DNA of 64,000 nucleotides from an uncultured Pseudomonadales bacterium. GTDB taxonomy: Bacteria > Pseudomonadota > Gammaproteobacteria > Pseudomonadales > Azotimanducaceae. The translations under genes were made by a program, and so were the position numbers. The stretch is from positions 1,090,794 through 1,154,793 of the forward strand of contig CATOTI010000001.1 in NCBI GenBank assembly GCA_951813295.1, given 5' to 3'. Each line of letters begins with the position of its first letter. The stretch's first letter is position 1. Below, piece after piece: positions 17,701 through 27,094 of this stretch. The notes beneath the pieces were generated by a model. The model was given only the letters and a program-made list of their open reading frames with translations. It had not been told where the DNA came from and did not search any database.

Positions 17701-18294
17701 CTGGCGCCTTGCCTGCGTGCAGGACACCACGGCGGCGTGGATCTCTTGCTCGGCAATACGCGTCAGCTCGACGAGGTCTTTGACGGTTGCGTCAAAGTCG
17801 TTGAGGAGATCATCATCGCTCGCGAACTGGCCCATGCCCACGAAGAGCCCTCGGATATCTCCCAGGTGCAGCATTGCGTTATGGGCAGTTTCGGGCAGAT
17901 CCATGGCCTCTTCGTCGCCAAACAACCCGTCCACAAACCCCTCGAGTTCTTCGCGTCGAACCCGGGCATAGCGCGCGAACGTCAGCGGGTCGGTCGGTGA
18001 GTTCATTCGTGTCAAATGAAAACGGTGGCGCTTACTTTGATGAACGCTGAGGCGGTTCCATAGACCGTCTAATAAGCCGCTCAGGAGTGCTTGGGCCGAG
18101 GCCTCATCTTCAAACTCCGGCAACTCGCCTCCCCAAAGTGCTTGAATCGCCTGTACCGGCGAACCGACCGGCCCGGCGATGTTGCCGAGAAATCGGGTGC
18201 GCACCGCATGAAAGGGTGTTGGACACTGGTACGTCGCGAGCAGCACTCGAAGTTGTTTGTCCGTCGGACCCGCGTCTTTCTTCTTTCCTTTCAT
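17671..18294 (-). CDS. Hypothetical protein, possibly C-terminally altered
   Basis: A 207-residue helical protein with no membrane segment and no recognised motif. Landmark stretches are QLRVLLATYQCPTPFHAVRT and FVDGLFGDEEAMDLPETAHN. The order with the ATPase tail downstream suggests the pair was once an operon (small helical partner plus SMC-like ATPase), but a deletion fused the two. The last ~10 residues (from QLKSGLVFR) may come from the fused gene. A 149-bp internal piece is duplicated at 3534-3682. Confidence 0.55.
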   Translation of the reverse strand: MKGKKKDAGPTDKQLRVLLATYQCPTPFHAVRTRFLGNIAGPVGSPVQAIQALWGGELPEFEDEASAQALLSGLLDGLWNRLSVHQSKRHRFHLTRMNSPTDPLTFARYARVRREELEGFVDGLFGDEEAMDLPETAHNAMLHLGDIRGLFVGMGQFASDDDLLNDFDATVKDLVELTRIAEQEIHAAVVSCTQARRQQLKSGLVFR

Positions 18295-18399
18295 CTTCCC
18301 CCCTCAACGTTGAATCGAACTTCCGGCCACACGCCCAATACCGATATCTTCAAAGGCCAAGTCGACATGCACGACGGCTACAGCCATCCGCTGCGAGCA

Positions 18400-18700
18400 T
18401 CAACCTTGTAGGTCGTCCACGAACTCAGAGGCGGGGTCAACGCCGGTTACAAGAAGGTGATCCCGCGCTCGAGTGCACGCGACGTATAGCAAGTGGCGTT
18501 CCGTGTCGTAAACCTCTTGAAGATCCGCGTCGTCCGCAACGGATTCGATTCGCTCCTGCAACGGGATCACTTCATCGTCGCACGCCATCACAACGACGGC
18601 GCGGAATTCGAGTCCCTTGGCCAGATGCATCGTACTGACCGACAGCACGCCATGTCCGCGGCGAACTCCGCCTGTTGGTAGTGTCATTTTCGAAGGCGAC
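18400..18700 (-). pseudogene. UvrD-like helicase, C-terminal fragment
   Basis: The frame contains GVLSVSTMHLAKGLEFRAVV (helicase motif V) and HLLYVACTRARDHLLVTG (motif VI), the end of a superfamily 1 helicase. Nothing of the Walker A half is present and the upstream reading is out of register. It is unrelated in detail to the intact NERD helicase at 14277-16139. Confidence 0.8.
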
Positions 18701-18833
18701 ACGTTCATGGCGCGGGAGGAAGAAACCGCGCAGGTCACCGCCATGCATTTTTGTGCCACGAATTAACCCCTTGTTTGTTGTGTTACGAAAATCGCCGATG
18801 TAATGTGCTCGCGCTGTCAAGAAGGACGTTAGG

Positions 18834-20096
18834 ATGGCTAGACCCCGAGTAGAAAATCCCAGAACAAAATTCACGAATATCCGCCTGACCGAGAACGAGC
18901 GCGCAGAGTTTGAAAGCGCCGCGGACTCCCTCGGCTACAAAAATGTCAGTGAGTACATTCGTTTCCTACACAGTCAGCATCTTGGAGAACAATCACGCGG
19001 CGAGGAATGGCACCCTGAGAACGAGTCCGATTTCCCGGGTTCGCTCGTTCAGCCGTTCCTGTCGACCGAACACGGCGAGGTGCTTTGGGGAGACAGCCGT
19101 GGCTACTTGTTCGGAAAGGCAAAGCCGAACAGCATTGATCTGATCATGACGAGCCCGCCATTTGGCCTCGTTCGCAAGAAGAGTTACGGCAATGAAGACG
19201 CCGACCGGTATTGCGATTGGTTTCGTCCCTTCGCCGACGGCTTTCACCGCGTTCTGAAAGACAGCGGAAGTCTCGTCATTGACATCGGTGGAGCGTGGCA
19301 ACCCGGGCAACCCACCCGGAGCCTTTATCACTTCAAGCTTCTGGTGATGCTAGTCGAGGAATACGGCTTTCACCTCTGCCAAGAGCATTACTGGTGGAAC
19401 CCATCTAAGCTACCGACACCTGCCGAGTGGGTGAATGTTCGGCGCGTAAGGGTCAAGGATGCGGTGAACACCGTCTGGTGGCTCGCGAAAAGCCCATATC
19501 CGAAGGCCAACAACAAGCGCATTCTGCAGCCGTATTCCAAATCGATGCAGGACTTGCTGAAAAACGGATACAAGGCGAAGCTTCGGCCGTCTGGCCATAA
19601 CATTTCCGACAAGTTCAGCAAGGACAACGGAGGGTCAGTCCCCCCGAACCTGCTTGCTATTGCCAACACCGAATCCAACGGACGCTATCTGGACCAGTGT
19701 CGAGCCGAAAACATCGCGATTCATCCAGCGCGGTTTCCAACACAGCTGCCGGAATACTTCATTCGGTTCCTGACGGATCCGGGCGATCTGGTTGTGGATC
19801 CCTTTGGAGGCTCATGCGTGACCGGTGTCGTTGCCGAGAACCTTCACCGTCGTTGGGTTTGTTGTGAACTGTCCGAGGAGTATCTTCTGGGCGCTAAAGC
19901 GAGGTTCGTCCCTACGGTTCAGCCGCTCCCGAAGGAGCGCGGCTTTCCTTATGCGATCACATCGCCTTGCGCACTTCCGGTGGAGGAGAACAACGTACCG
20001 CTCTTCGGCGACGGAGGTGCAAAACGCCCACCCGAAATGAAGCGGAACGCTCTCGCGAAGCCACCGGTGCCGCGTTCGAGCAAGGCGGCGATCTGA
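18834..20096 (+). CDS. RHH-fused beta-class DNA methyltransferase (N4-C or N6-A)
   Basis: The 420-residue protein starts with a ribbon-helix-helix/MobC-like DNA-binding segment (about 12-50, NIRLTENERAEFESAADSLG). The catalytic motif TSPPFG is at about residues 106-111 and the SAM site DPFGGSCVTG at about 323-332. This motif IV-before-motif I order defines the beta class, and SPPF favours N4-cytosine over N6-adenine. The region between them is the target recognition part. It is convergent, 7 bp apart, with an McrC/McrB-like pair, so it is probably the protective methylase of that restriction system. The ATG is well placed before the RHH domain. Confidence 0.9.
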   Translation: MARPRVENPRTKFTNIRLTENERAEFESAADSLGYKNVSEYIRFLHSQHLGEQSRGEEWHPENESDFPGSLVQPFLSTEHGEVLWGDSRGYLFGKAKPNSIDLIMTSPPFGLVRKKSYGNEDADRYCDWFRPFADGFHRVLKDSGSLVIDIGGAWQPGQPTRSLYHFKLLVMLVEEYGFHLCQEHYWWNPSKLPTPAEWVNVRRVRVKDAVNTVWWLAKSPYPKANNKRILQPYSKSMQDLLKNGYKAKLRPSGHNISDKFSKDNGGSVPPNLLAIANTESNGRYLDQCRAENIAIHPARFPTQLPEYFIRFLTDPGDLVVDPFGGSCVTGVVAENLHRRWVCCELSEEYLLGAKARFVPTVQPLPKERGFPYAITSPCALPVEENNVPLFGDGGAKRPPEMKRNALAKPPVPRSSKAAI

Positions 20097-20103
20097 TTAG
20101 AGA

Positions 20104-21342
20104 TCAGGGTGCGGTGAGAAGCCTCTCCCGCACCCAGTTTTGCACCTTGCCCGCTGCAATGGCGGCGAAGTCGACCGAACGTGGTGCCACCGCCGATTCA
20201 TACACCATCCGCGGTGCTTCACGGCTCAGCGCGATCAGGGACCGGCGGATAAGAGTTGGGAGATCGCCCTCGTCGCAAAAGCCTCGAGCATAGCGAACGA
20301 TCTGGGCGGCCGCCTCGCGGAAGCGAGCGTTGCCCGTGTCGCCTGCGAAGTACTTTACCTCCACAATTGCTACCGTGCGTCCGGCATCGGTATCGACGAC
20401 CACGAGGTCGGGCCGCTCCTTCGACGAAGACATCCCATATCCTGTCAAGATTTCGTCGAACCTGACTTCGGATGGCTCCCTTAAAGGGGGAACGTAAAAT
20501 CCACTCCCAGTCTGCCAGAAGACCGAGAACCGCCCGCAACGCAAGACTGGTTCTCTCGGTCGCGAACCAAGTATCGACAGTCGCATCGGCACCCCAAGCT
20601 CCAGCGAAAGCGCTTCTCCGACCGAGGCTGCGACCGCCAGTTCGAAGCGCCGCCAGTCCTCGAGTGGGCCAGTCAACGTGCTGTCGAGAACTGCGGTAAG
20701 TGCCTCCTTGTCACCAGCCTCCATCGCGGTAAGTGTTCGGTATGCCGAAATCGCTCGCCTGTAGATTTGTCGCCGTGATCGCGCAGCATCGCGGAGAGCA
20801 TTTGGCCTTGGCCTGCGGCCTGACGTGGCATTCTTCAGCGGTTCCCGCAGCGCATCGAGCCGTTTCACCGCCGAGATTTCTCCCATCGCGGCTTCGATCA
20901 GGTCGGCGTATGCGGATGTCTTTGGCTGCAGCACAAACAGCCTTTCAGCGTGGACTGCTGCAGTGTGCACGACCCATGCAATGACCTGGTTGGGACCCGT
21001 GTTGAACGAGCGAACCGGCTCCTCTGAAACGATCAGGGAGGGATGGCCAACCACCCGGCGCGCGATCATCGAGGCGCGGGCGTCGATGCGGCCACGGGCA
21101 ACGGCATCGTCGCTGCGACGTTGGAATTGCAGCAGCGCCTGGGCTTCGTGTCGATTGGCGAGCAAGTATTGAAGGAACAATCGAACTGGCGCGGAGATTG
21201 CCCAGTGCGCCCGCAACAGGTCGAGGTCTCGGGCGAGTTCGAGTGAAGGGCGATCCGCCCCAAGCAGCACTCCCGAACGAAAATGCCGCAAGAAGATTCC
21301 GGCGGCATAGTCAGAAATCGCCCGGTCGATCCCCTCCCTCAC
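20104..21342 (-). CDS. McrC-like restriction subunit (PD-(D/E)xK nuclease)
   Basis: The 412-residue protein has a mostly helical N-terminal part and a C-terminal nuclease site. Asp is in RPDLVVVDTDAG (about 306) and ExK in VAIVEVKYF (about 328-330), the layout of McrC/LlaJI-type nucleases. It overlaps the end of the McrB-like gene by 4 nt and follows it, the order of mcrBC. McrC cuts DNA when McrB translocates, so I infer the same here. Low overall similarity to E. coli McrC means a divergent, LlaJI-like subfamily is likely. Confidence 0.8.
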   Translation of the reverse strand: MREGIDRAISDYAAGIFLRHFRSGVLLGADRPSLELARDLDLLRAHWAISAPVRLFLQYLLANRHEAQALLQFQRRSDDAVARGRIDARASMIARRVVGHPSLIVSEEPVRSFNTGPNQVIAWVVHTAAVHAERLFVLQPKTSAYADLIEAAMGEISAVKRLDALREPLKNATSGRRPRPNALRDAARSRRQIYRRAISAYRTLTAMEAGDKEALTAVLDSTLTGPLEDWRRFELAVAASVGEALSLELGVPMRLSILGSRPREPVLRCGRFSVFWQTGSGFYVPPLREPSEVRFDEILTGYGMSSSKERPDLVVVDTDAGRTVAIVEVKYFAGDTGNARFREAAAQIVRYARGFCDEGDLPTLIRRSLIALSREAPRMVYESAVAPRSVDFAAIAAGKVQNWVRERLLTAP

Positions 21343-23078
21343 AGCGCGACCGCCATCATTCGCCGCCTGATGCGCTGCTGCTCATCGGAGACCAGACCAA
21401 AGGCGTCGATGGCCGCGTCAGCGAGGATATCTGCGTCTTGGACAACGATCCCGTCGAGCATAGGCAAGAGCACCATGTCCACTGCATCCAGCAGGGCTTC
21501 TCTCATCGTCGGCGAAGACGTGGCGAAGAAATCAGCGGAGTCCTCCAATGCCTGCACAGCCTTGATTGCATCAATGATCGGAGCTGGTCCGAGAACACGC
21601 ACCTTGTTGATCGCTGTCCAGAATTTGGCCAAGGGACAAGGAGCGCCGACAGGCGGTCCACGCCAGGTTGGATCAGCCTTTCTCAGATACGCTTCTATGA
21701 ATCCCGCCGTATCACGAGGCGCATCGACGTAGACCCAGCCAAACCTGCGACTCAGCGCATAGGACATCTGGTAGAGCGCAGCATTGTCGATCGAGTTGAT
21801 CGTCGCCACGAGGCGCCAGTGTGTCCCTGGCGCAAATTCATGCTCATTTGTAGATGCCTTGCTCTCGGGGAGGATCACGTATTGTGGGCTGTCCTTGTCC
21901 TCTATGTTCAGCCGATAGGGTAGCGTCGTCTGCTGACCGCTCAGTACCGTGAACAAGGGTCCGATGACCTTGTCGATGTCGCAGCGGTTCAACTCGTCGA
22001 TGATTAGCGGGCGATCAAACCGTCGAAGTAAAACGCCCGGAATGAAGGCAACACCTCCATCACCGACAGGTTGATAGCCGCCGATGATGTCCTGCGAACT
22101 CCAGTCCGAGGAACCCGTTACCAGCGTCCATTTGCCACCGGTGAGCGATGCGGCAATCCAGCGGGCCAAGGTTGTCTTGCCGGTCCCCGGAGGACCATAG
22201 AGCATGATGTGCTGCTTGCCCGATTTCAGTGCAGCATTGATTTGTCGGTAGACAGTTGGATCGATCCCGAGAAGGTCAGTGTTCTGGGGGATTTCCAGTT
22301 GGGTGGGAGGCGTGATTTCGTCTTCATCGTCGCTGTCGACTTGGGTGCCAGTTTTCGGCTGCGCCGGCCCTGCTGCCTGCCAGGCATCGACGACCATCTT
22401 CTTGAGCCGGTCCATCTCAGTCTGCTGCGTGAAGTCGAACACCGGCATCGGCGCAGCCGCGTTCCCAGCCGGTGCAGACTTGATATCGGCCGAAAGCGCA
22501 TCAATCACCTCGCCATAGCTGATCGTGCGCGTCGACCCATTTTCTGTGATGGTGATCTGTGTGGAACGTGGCTCCAACCCGAGCAAACCGCAGCCAATAT
22601 AGTCGAGCGGCTGCCTCTTGAAGCGCATTTGGCCCGTCGCCGGATCAAAGTTGAATGGTTCCGACGACGATCCCTGCGGAGTAGCCCCATGGAAGACGAA
22701 CAAGGCATGGACTTCGAAGTCGTCGTTTTGGGTGAAGTCGCCCGCCCCCTGTTGAATCAGTGGAGTAACGCGAAACACAACACCAGCCTTGTCTTCCTGA
22801 GCGGTGTTGATCGCACCGAGATTGGAAGCCCCTCCCGCCGGGTTTTCCGCCCGCAGCGTCCCGGGTTCTGGAATAACATGGTAAAGCCAGCGCGGCGGTT
22901 TGCTGGCAGAGTAGTTCGGCTCTTTCCAATAGCCAGCACCGAGGTCGATCTCGTGCCGCGCGCCCAGCCCGCCGCGATTCTTGAAACCACACTGCGAGAA
23001 CTGTAACTCCTTGTCCTTCAAGAAGATCCTGAACCACGTGAAAAACTCGCTTTCAAAATTACTTCCGCTCGCCGTCAT
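21339..23078 (-). CDS. McrB-like AAA+ motor of a restriction system
   Basis: The 579-residue protein ends with an AAA+ module of the McrB branch. Walker A GPPGTGKTT is at about 294-302, Walker B LIIDELNRCDID at about 355, the sensor-like TINSIDNAALYQMSYALSRR follows near 430. McrB uses GTP, while many relatives use ATP; the nucleotide cannot be told here. The N-terminal ~200 residues are the specificity part and do not match the DUF3578 or EVE domains I know. It is the first gene of the pair with the McrC-like nuclease. A methyltransferase gene faces it, as in LlaJI-type systems. Confidence 0.88.
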   Translation of the reverse strand: MTASGSNFESEFFTWFRIFLKDKELQFSQCGFKNRGGLGARHEIDLGAGYWKEPNYSASKPPRWLYHVIPEPGTLRAENPAGGASNLGAINTAQEDKAGVVFRVTPLIQQGAGDFTQNDDFEVHALFVFHGATPQGSSSEPFNFDPATGQMRFKRQPLDYIGCGLLGLEPRSTQITITENGSTRTISYGEVIDALSADIKSAPAGNAAAPMPVFDFTQQTEMDRLKKMVVDAWQAAGPAQPKTGTQVDSDDEDEITPPTQLEIPQNTDLLGIDPTVYRQINAALKSGKQHIMLYGPPGTGKTTLARWIAASLTGGKWTLVTGSSDWSSQDIIGGYQPVGDGGVAFIPGVLLRRFDRPLIIDELNRCDIDKVIGPLFTVLSGQQTTLPYRLNIEDKDSPQYVILPESKASTNEHEFAPGTHWRLVATINSIDNAALYQMSYALSRRFGWVYVDAPRDTAGFIEAYLRKADPTWRGPPVGAPCPLAKFWTAINKVRVLGPAPIIDAIKAVQALEDSADFFATSSPTMREALLDAVDMVLLPMLDGIVVQDADILADAAIDAFGLVSDEQQRIRRRMMAVAL

Positions 23079-23162
23079 TCGCCTTGACCGCCACCTACCT
23101 TATTGGCTTTGGGAAGACTATCGGTCGCCCGAGGCCGAGTCGCAAGCGCGAAACCACTCTAA

Positions 23163-23555
23163 GGCTCATGTGCCGTGCATATGCGTAAAGTAACCGGCGG
23201 ATGCTCGGCTCACCCAGCACGACGTCGCCTTTGTGGTCGCCGGTGCGGCCAAGACCGAACTGGTGAGTGATCGCACGGCCGTCGATGCCGCGCTCACTGA
23301 CGGCGAAACCCTGGCCAGCTTCCGAAACCATAGACCATCCGTGCGGTAGCTCGAAGACATCCAGCGTGACAGCGTCGAGATAGGCGGTTTCCTCCGTAGG
23401 CTCTGTGAGCTTGATTCACGACGACCATCACGTGCGACGTCCAGCACCTGGTGGACGCGCGTATTGCTGCTCAGTCATCTGGTGGAATTCGCAGCTAGTG
23501 ATATCGAGCTGCTCGATGTTCGCCACATCGAGACTAGGGATGGCACCCGACAGCT
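23163..23555. repeat. ~390-bp inverted repeat, left copy
   Basis: This region is nearly identical to the reverse complement of 24965-25350. It includes peptides such as HDVAFVVAGAAKTELVSDRT and SDIELLDVRHIETRDG on the plus strand, but frames are broken by stops and I recognise no family. The pair flanks the Panacea fragment and IS3 element between 23.55 and 24.96 kb. Confidence 0.75.
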
Positions 23556-24060
23556 AGACCATGAAATCAATCGGACGGTTGTGGTGATTCCGACGCGTCG
23601 CTTTTTCGGCCCGAAGAATCGTCCTCATTGGAGCGGTCATATACGTGGAAGTCTTGAGCTCTTTCTCGGTCTTACCCACGTACCTACTAATCGCATTTGC
23701 AGCCGCTTGACGTACAAGCGAATCGTTTGCCTCAAGCTGACCAAACAGGTCGTGCGTCGAGGTGTGTCTAAAAACGAGGCGGCCGCGCGATTGTTCTGAC
23801 GTAGCAGGGAAACCGGAACGGCGGAGACGGCCTGCCTCAAGATCGGTGCAGTAGGGGCCATCTTTCTGACGAATGTAGTAGGCCCCGGTCAAGCGTTCAC
23901 CCGCCTCTCTCGCATGTAGGTACTCCGCGAGATAAGCAAGTTTGTGTAACCGAAAGTAGGAGAGCGACCCCGATTGTGCGAGTAACTCGGTCGCAAGTGA
24001 AAGTGCGTCTCCTCGGGTGCGTCCCCCGTTTTGGCCTCGCGGCTTCGATCGCATGCTTTC
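23554..24060 (-). pseudogene. Panacea-domain protein, N-terminally truncated
   Basis: The minus frame reads LATELLAQSGSLSYFRLHKL then AYLAEYLHAREAGERL, IRQKDGPYCTDLEAGRL, and ends with VGKTEKELKTSTYMTAPMRT. This is the Panacea fold, an antitoxin domain that neutralises diverse toxins in PanAT systems. Its N-terminus is fused to IS3 sequence at about 24060, so the start has been lost. No toxin gene is attached. A second, intact Panacea gene lies at 26467-27030. Confidence 0.7.
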
Positions 24061-24099
24061 GGCGACGAACTGGTAGTCGGATCGCTGGTTTGCCGCGCT

Positions 24100-24930
24100 T
24101 CGATGGGCAACGCTCCTTCCGCCGGGGTGATAGAGCGGGATGATCCATGTCGCAGGCGACCCGCCACGTTGATCGACAGACACGCATGGGTGAACTCGTC
24201 CACCACCGTCAGGCACTTGAGTACCTGACCATTGGCACAACGATCGAACACGAAGTCGATCGCCCAGAGGTCGTTGGCTCGTGTCGCCGGCCGAGGCCTC
24301 GGTTGCGATGCCAAACGCCGCCGGGGGCGCTTCTTCGGCACCTGCGGCGCGGCTTTGCGCCACAAGCGATACGTCCGGTCGAAGCTCATCGGATGGCCCT
24401 CGCGATCCATGAGCACCCGGATACGGCGGTAGCCGAAGCGCGGACGGCTCGGCGCGAGGCGTTTCATCACCTCGAGAACGGGTGCATCCTTGGCCTCGAG
24501 ACGTGAGCGGTAAGCGAGCGCCGATCGCGCCACCGAGACAAGTCGACAAGCCCGTCGTTGGGACAGACCCCGGCGCATGGCGTACGTCGCTTGCTGCCGT
24601 CGAACGCGGGCGCTCACCATTTTTTTTTCCTGGATCTCCTTCATGATCTCGACCTCGATATCGCGCTCCGCCAAGAGCTTCTTCAGCCGGGCGTTCTCTT
24701 GTTCGAGCTGCTTGAGCTGGCGCACGTCGTTGACGTCGCCGCCGCCGTATTTCTTGCGCCAGGCATAGATCGTTTGATCGCTGACCCCGTGGCGCTTGGC
24801 GACCTGCACAACCGACTCCCGATCCGTCTCCCTGAGGATCCGCACCATCTGCTCTTCCGTGAATCGACTCTTCTTCATGACTTCCTCCGTCGGAAGCCAT
24901 CCTCTCAATTATTCACTGGTCCAACAATCG
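24100..24930 (-). mobile_element. IS3-family element, OrfA-OrfB in one frame, 3'-truncated
   Basis: OrfA starts at ATG 24878 (MKKSRFTEEQMVRILRETDR) with an HTH and a leucine-zipper-like helix (LKQLEQENARLKKLLAE). The frame then passes A9 (24620-24628), where IS3 elements normally slip, straight into OrfB (VSARVRRQQATYAMRRGLSQ, WAIDFVFDRCANGQVLKCLT). OrfB is cut at about 24130, so the last DDE part and one IS end are missing. The in-frame fusion means no frameshift is needed, but the truncation makes it inactive. Confidence 0.85.
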
Positions 24931-24964
24931 ACTAGCAGGTCAGGGGCGTTTTTCAGAGATGCCC

Positions 24965-25350
24965 TAGCTGGTCGGGTGCCATCCCTAGTCTCGATGTGGC
25001 GAACATCGAGCAGCTCGATATCGCTGGTTGCGAATTCCACCAGATGACTGAGCAGCAATACGCGCGTCCACCAGGTGCCGGACGTCGCACGTGATGGTCG
25101 TCGTAAATCAATCTCACAGAGCCTACGGAGGAAACCGCCTATCTCGACGCTTTCACGCTGGATGTCTTCGAGCTACCGCACGGATGGTCTATGGTTTCGG
25201 AAGCTGGCCAGGGTTTCGCCGTCAGTGAGCGCGGCATCGACGGCCGTGCGATCACTCACCAGTTCGGTCTTGGCCGCACCGGCGACCACAAAGGCGACGT
25301 CGTGCTGGGTGAGCCGAGCATCCGCCGGTTACGCATATGCACGGCACATG
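24965..25350. repeat. ~390-bp inverted repeat, right copy
   Basis: Reverse-complement partner of 23163-23555 with a few substitutions, e.g. TCGCTGGTTGCGAATTCC here where the other copy gives TCACTAGCTGCGAATTCC. It continues directly into the cas1 fragment at 25357. Confidence 0.75.
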
Positions 25351-25356
25351 AACTCT

Positions 25357-25764
25357 CTAGAGAGTGTCAGGTCCCGGATGATTGATTGGGTAGGCGGGCA
25401 AATCGCCGCGCAGATGGCGTGCAAGAAGTGTCGTCTGAATCGACGGCAGCGCCCACCGGCCTGCAGCCCTGCCGAGAAGCGCATGCTGAAGTGGGGTTTC
25501 CTTGTGCTCTTCCCATGCCGAGATCAATCGTCCCCGCCCAGCGTCGTTCAGATAGACGCCACCGCCCGGCGTATGAACGAAGTCACTCGGCCCGACCTGT
25601 CCGCGGCGAATCAGTGTGACGACGAAACGGTCCGTCAGCGCGCGCAATTCCTCGGCAAGGTCAAGCGCGAGCGAGGGCCGTCCTGCGCGCGGGCGATGGA
25701 GAAATCCGATCTGATAGTCCAAGCCGACGCTTTCCGCCGCGCCACTGTATTCGGTCACCAACAT
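25357..25764 (-). pseudogene. cas1 C-terminal half (Cas4-Cas1 type)
   Basis: The frame holds AAESVGLDYQIGFLHRPRAG then RPSLALDLAEELRAL, DRFVVTLIRRGQVGPSDF and LLARHLRGDLPAYP. These are the catalytic His and the Asp/Glu part of Cas1, with the Gly-Arg-Pro-Ser block typical of type I-C and Cas4-Cas1 (I-G/I-U) proteins. The N-terminal ~150 residues are absent; a complementary N-terminal half occurs at 45539-45945. It is cut at 25768 by a duplicated motA-like fragment. It is not related to the type III-B cas1 at 50356-51294. Confidence 0.85.
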
Positions 25765-25767
25765 GCC

Positions 25768-25988
25768 TAGAGGGTGCCACGTGCTTGACTAACGCTCTCG
25801 CTCAGCGCGCGTAGCTCGTCGGTGCCACTTTCGATTTCGCCCTGAAACATGGCTGCGCTTTGGCGTGCACTACGAAATGTCTTCGCCATTTCCTGCGCCG
25901 CGGCCTTTGCGTCTGCTGTCTCAAGGAAAGCTTGCGAGGACTCTTCGAGGGACCGCTTCGATAGTTCGACCATTTCGCCCATGGCTTG
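25768..25988 (-). pseudogene. Inverted duplicate of part of the MotA/ExbB-like gene
   Basis: About 220 bp are almost identical to 42508-42732 of the membrane operon, in opposite orientation. They encode the same helical tail (GEMVELSKRSLEESSQAFLE). One internal codon difference and a 3-bp deletion separate the copies. Both ends join unrelated sequence abruptly. Confidence 0.85.
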
Positions 25989-26097
25989 AGAAAGACTGGC
26001 ATCGTCGACAACCTGAACTATTTCAACGAAAACCAATCAATGATCGGGGACCTGACAGGACATGCATACCGTTTCAAGGTATCGTCGAAACGCCTCT

Positions 26098-26466
26098 CTA
26101 GAGGAAATCTGAAACATCGAACCGGATCTGGTCCGAGTATCGAAACCCGCGCTCGATTCGGTCAAAGAGCTCTTGAGAAACCGGATCGCGCTGAACGATT
26201 CGACCGTTCGCGATGCCTCGTTCAAGCACGGCAATTGGCTCGACTCGACTCATCCGATACTCAACGAAGCTACGCGAGGTAATGAACTCATGCTCGCCTG
26301 GTTCAACAGTGCAGGTGATGTCATAGGTCCGCTTGCGAATAGTGCTAATAGACGCCAGCAGAGTCTGGTGGGGTGCGTTTGGCAGCGGGTCGGAGATCAC
26401 GACAAACAAATGCATCTTGTCGCCGCCAGTCGGCATCAAGAACGTATCGCGACACTTTAGAGTCAC
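26098..26466 (-). CDS. PemK/MazF-like toxin of a PanAT module
   Basis: A 122-residue protein beginning with TGGDKMHLFVVISDP, continuing TLLASISTIRKRTYDITCTV and EPGEHEFITSRSFVEYRMSR. This beta-rich layout is like PemK/MazF-type endoribonucleases and related toxins paired with Panacea antitoxins, though the match is loose. It follows the Panacea gene with zero spacing (26467/26466), so the two form a toxin-antitoxin operon. The exact target is not known from the sequence. Confidence 0.6.
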   Translation of the reverse strand: MTLKCRDTFLMPTGGDKMHLFVVISDPLPNAPHQTLLASISTIRKRTYDITCTVEPGEHEFITSRSFVEYRMSRVEPIAVLERGIANGRIVQRDPVSQELFDRIERGFRYSDQIRFDVSDFL

Positions 26467-27030
26467 CTACAGAGCAGCAAAAACTCGATCAATTTCGCGC
26501 TGATCCTGGATAGCTCGCGCTTCCTCAACCGCCTCCTCCCGAGACCGTCCCAGCGCGACGAAGACATCGCGGTCATGGATAGGAAATGAAGATCCATCTG
26601 GATCGCGCCACTCAGCACAATGGGTGTGCGTGTAGTCGCTAAGTTCGAACGGGGACATCGCCGAGAACTGCGCCCATACCTCTTCCAAGACTTCAAAGTC
26701 CGCGTCCGATAGGTCTTCAAGATCGTCGCGCCGAAACTCATTCGAGCGCAATGACACGTAGTGGTCCTCCCGGTCGTGAATCCATCGCTCCCAGGCCTGA
26801 CCGTCCTGCTTTCCCGCGAAACCGTTAGCCAGATTCAGCGTCATCGACGGGACGGGGCCGTGCGGCATGGACACCAATCGGTCGAATGTAATCGGGTAAC
26901 CGTAGCGGTCCATGGACTCGCGATCGGAAAGGTAGATCAGCTTGATTAGGCGAAGCACGTTGATCCTGCTTCCTGCCTTCTCTGTGAAGAACGCCGCGAC
27001 CTGAGCCGAGCGTTCTGCGCTGAACAGCAT
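26467..27030 (-). CDS. Panacea-domain antitoxin
   Basis: The 187-residue protein has the Panacea core: SRINVLRLIKLIYLSDRESM (about 21-40), YPITFDRLVSMPHGPVPSMT (about 45-64) and a helical C-terminus with the SPFELSDYTH block. Panacea proteins are antitoxins in PanAT systems and bind their toxin directly. It is the first gene of a two-gene operon with the toxin-like ORF. ATG 27030 is the only sensible start. A palindrome at 27095-27109 upstream may be the operator. Confidence 0.9.
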   Translation of the reverse strand: MLFSAERSAQVAAFFTEKAGSRINVLRLIKLIYLSDRESMDRYGYPITFDRLVSMPHGPVPSMTLNLANGFAGKQDGQAWERWIHDREDHYVSLRSNEFRRDDLEDLSDADFEVLEEVWAQFSAMSPFELSDYTHTHCAEWRDPDGSSFPIHDRDVFVALGRSREEAVEEARAIQDQREIDRVFAAL

Positions 27031-27094
27031 GCGTTGTCTCCTATCTGCGCGCGAATCGTGCCATCAACGCAGCCCATATACCAATCCGCGATAG

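Noticed and set aside
17259..17756. 165-codon minus ORF as a complete gene
   Set aside because: It fuses an ATPase tail with relict CRISPR repeat sequence and with antisense of the neighbouring gene's end.
23554..24900. 448-codon minus-strand ORF as one protein
   Set aside because: It strings out-of-frame IS3 sequence to the Panacea fragment; only the last ~165 codons are meaningful.
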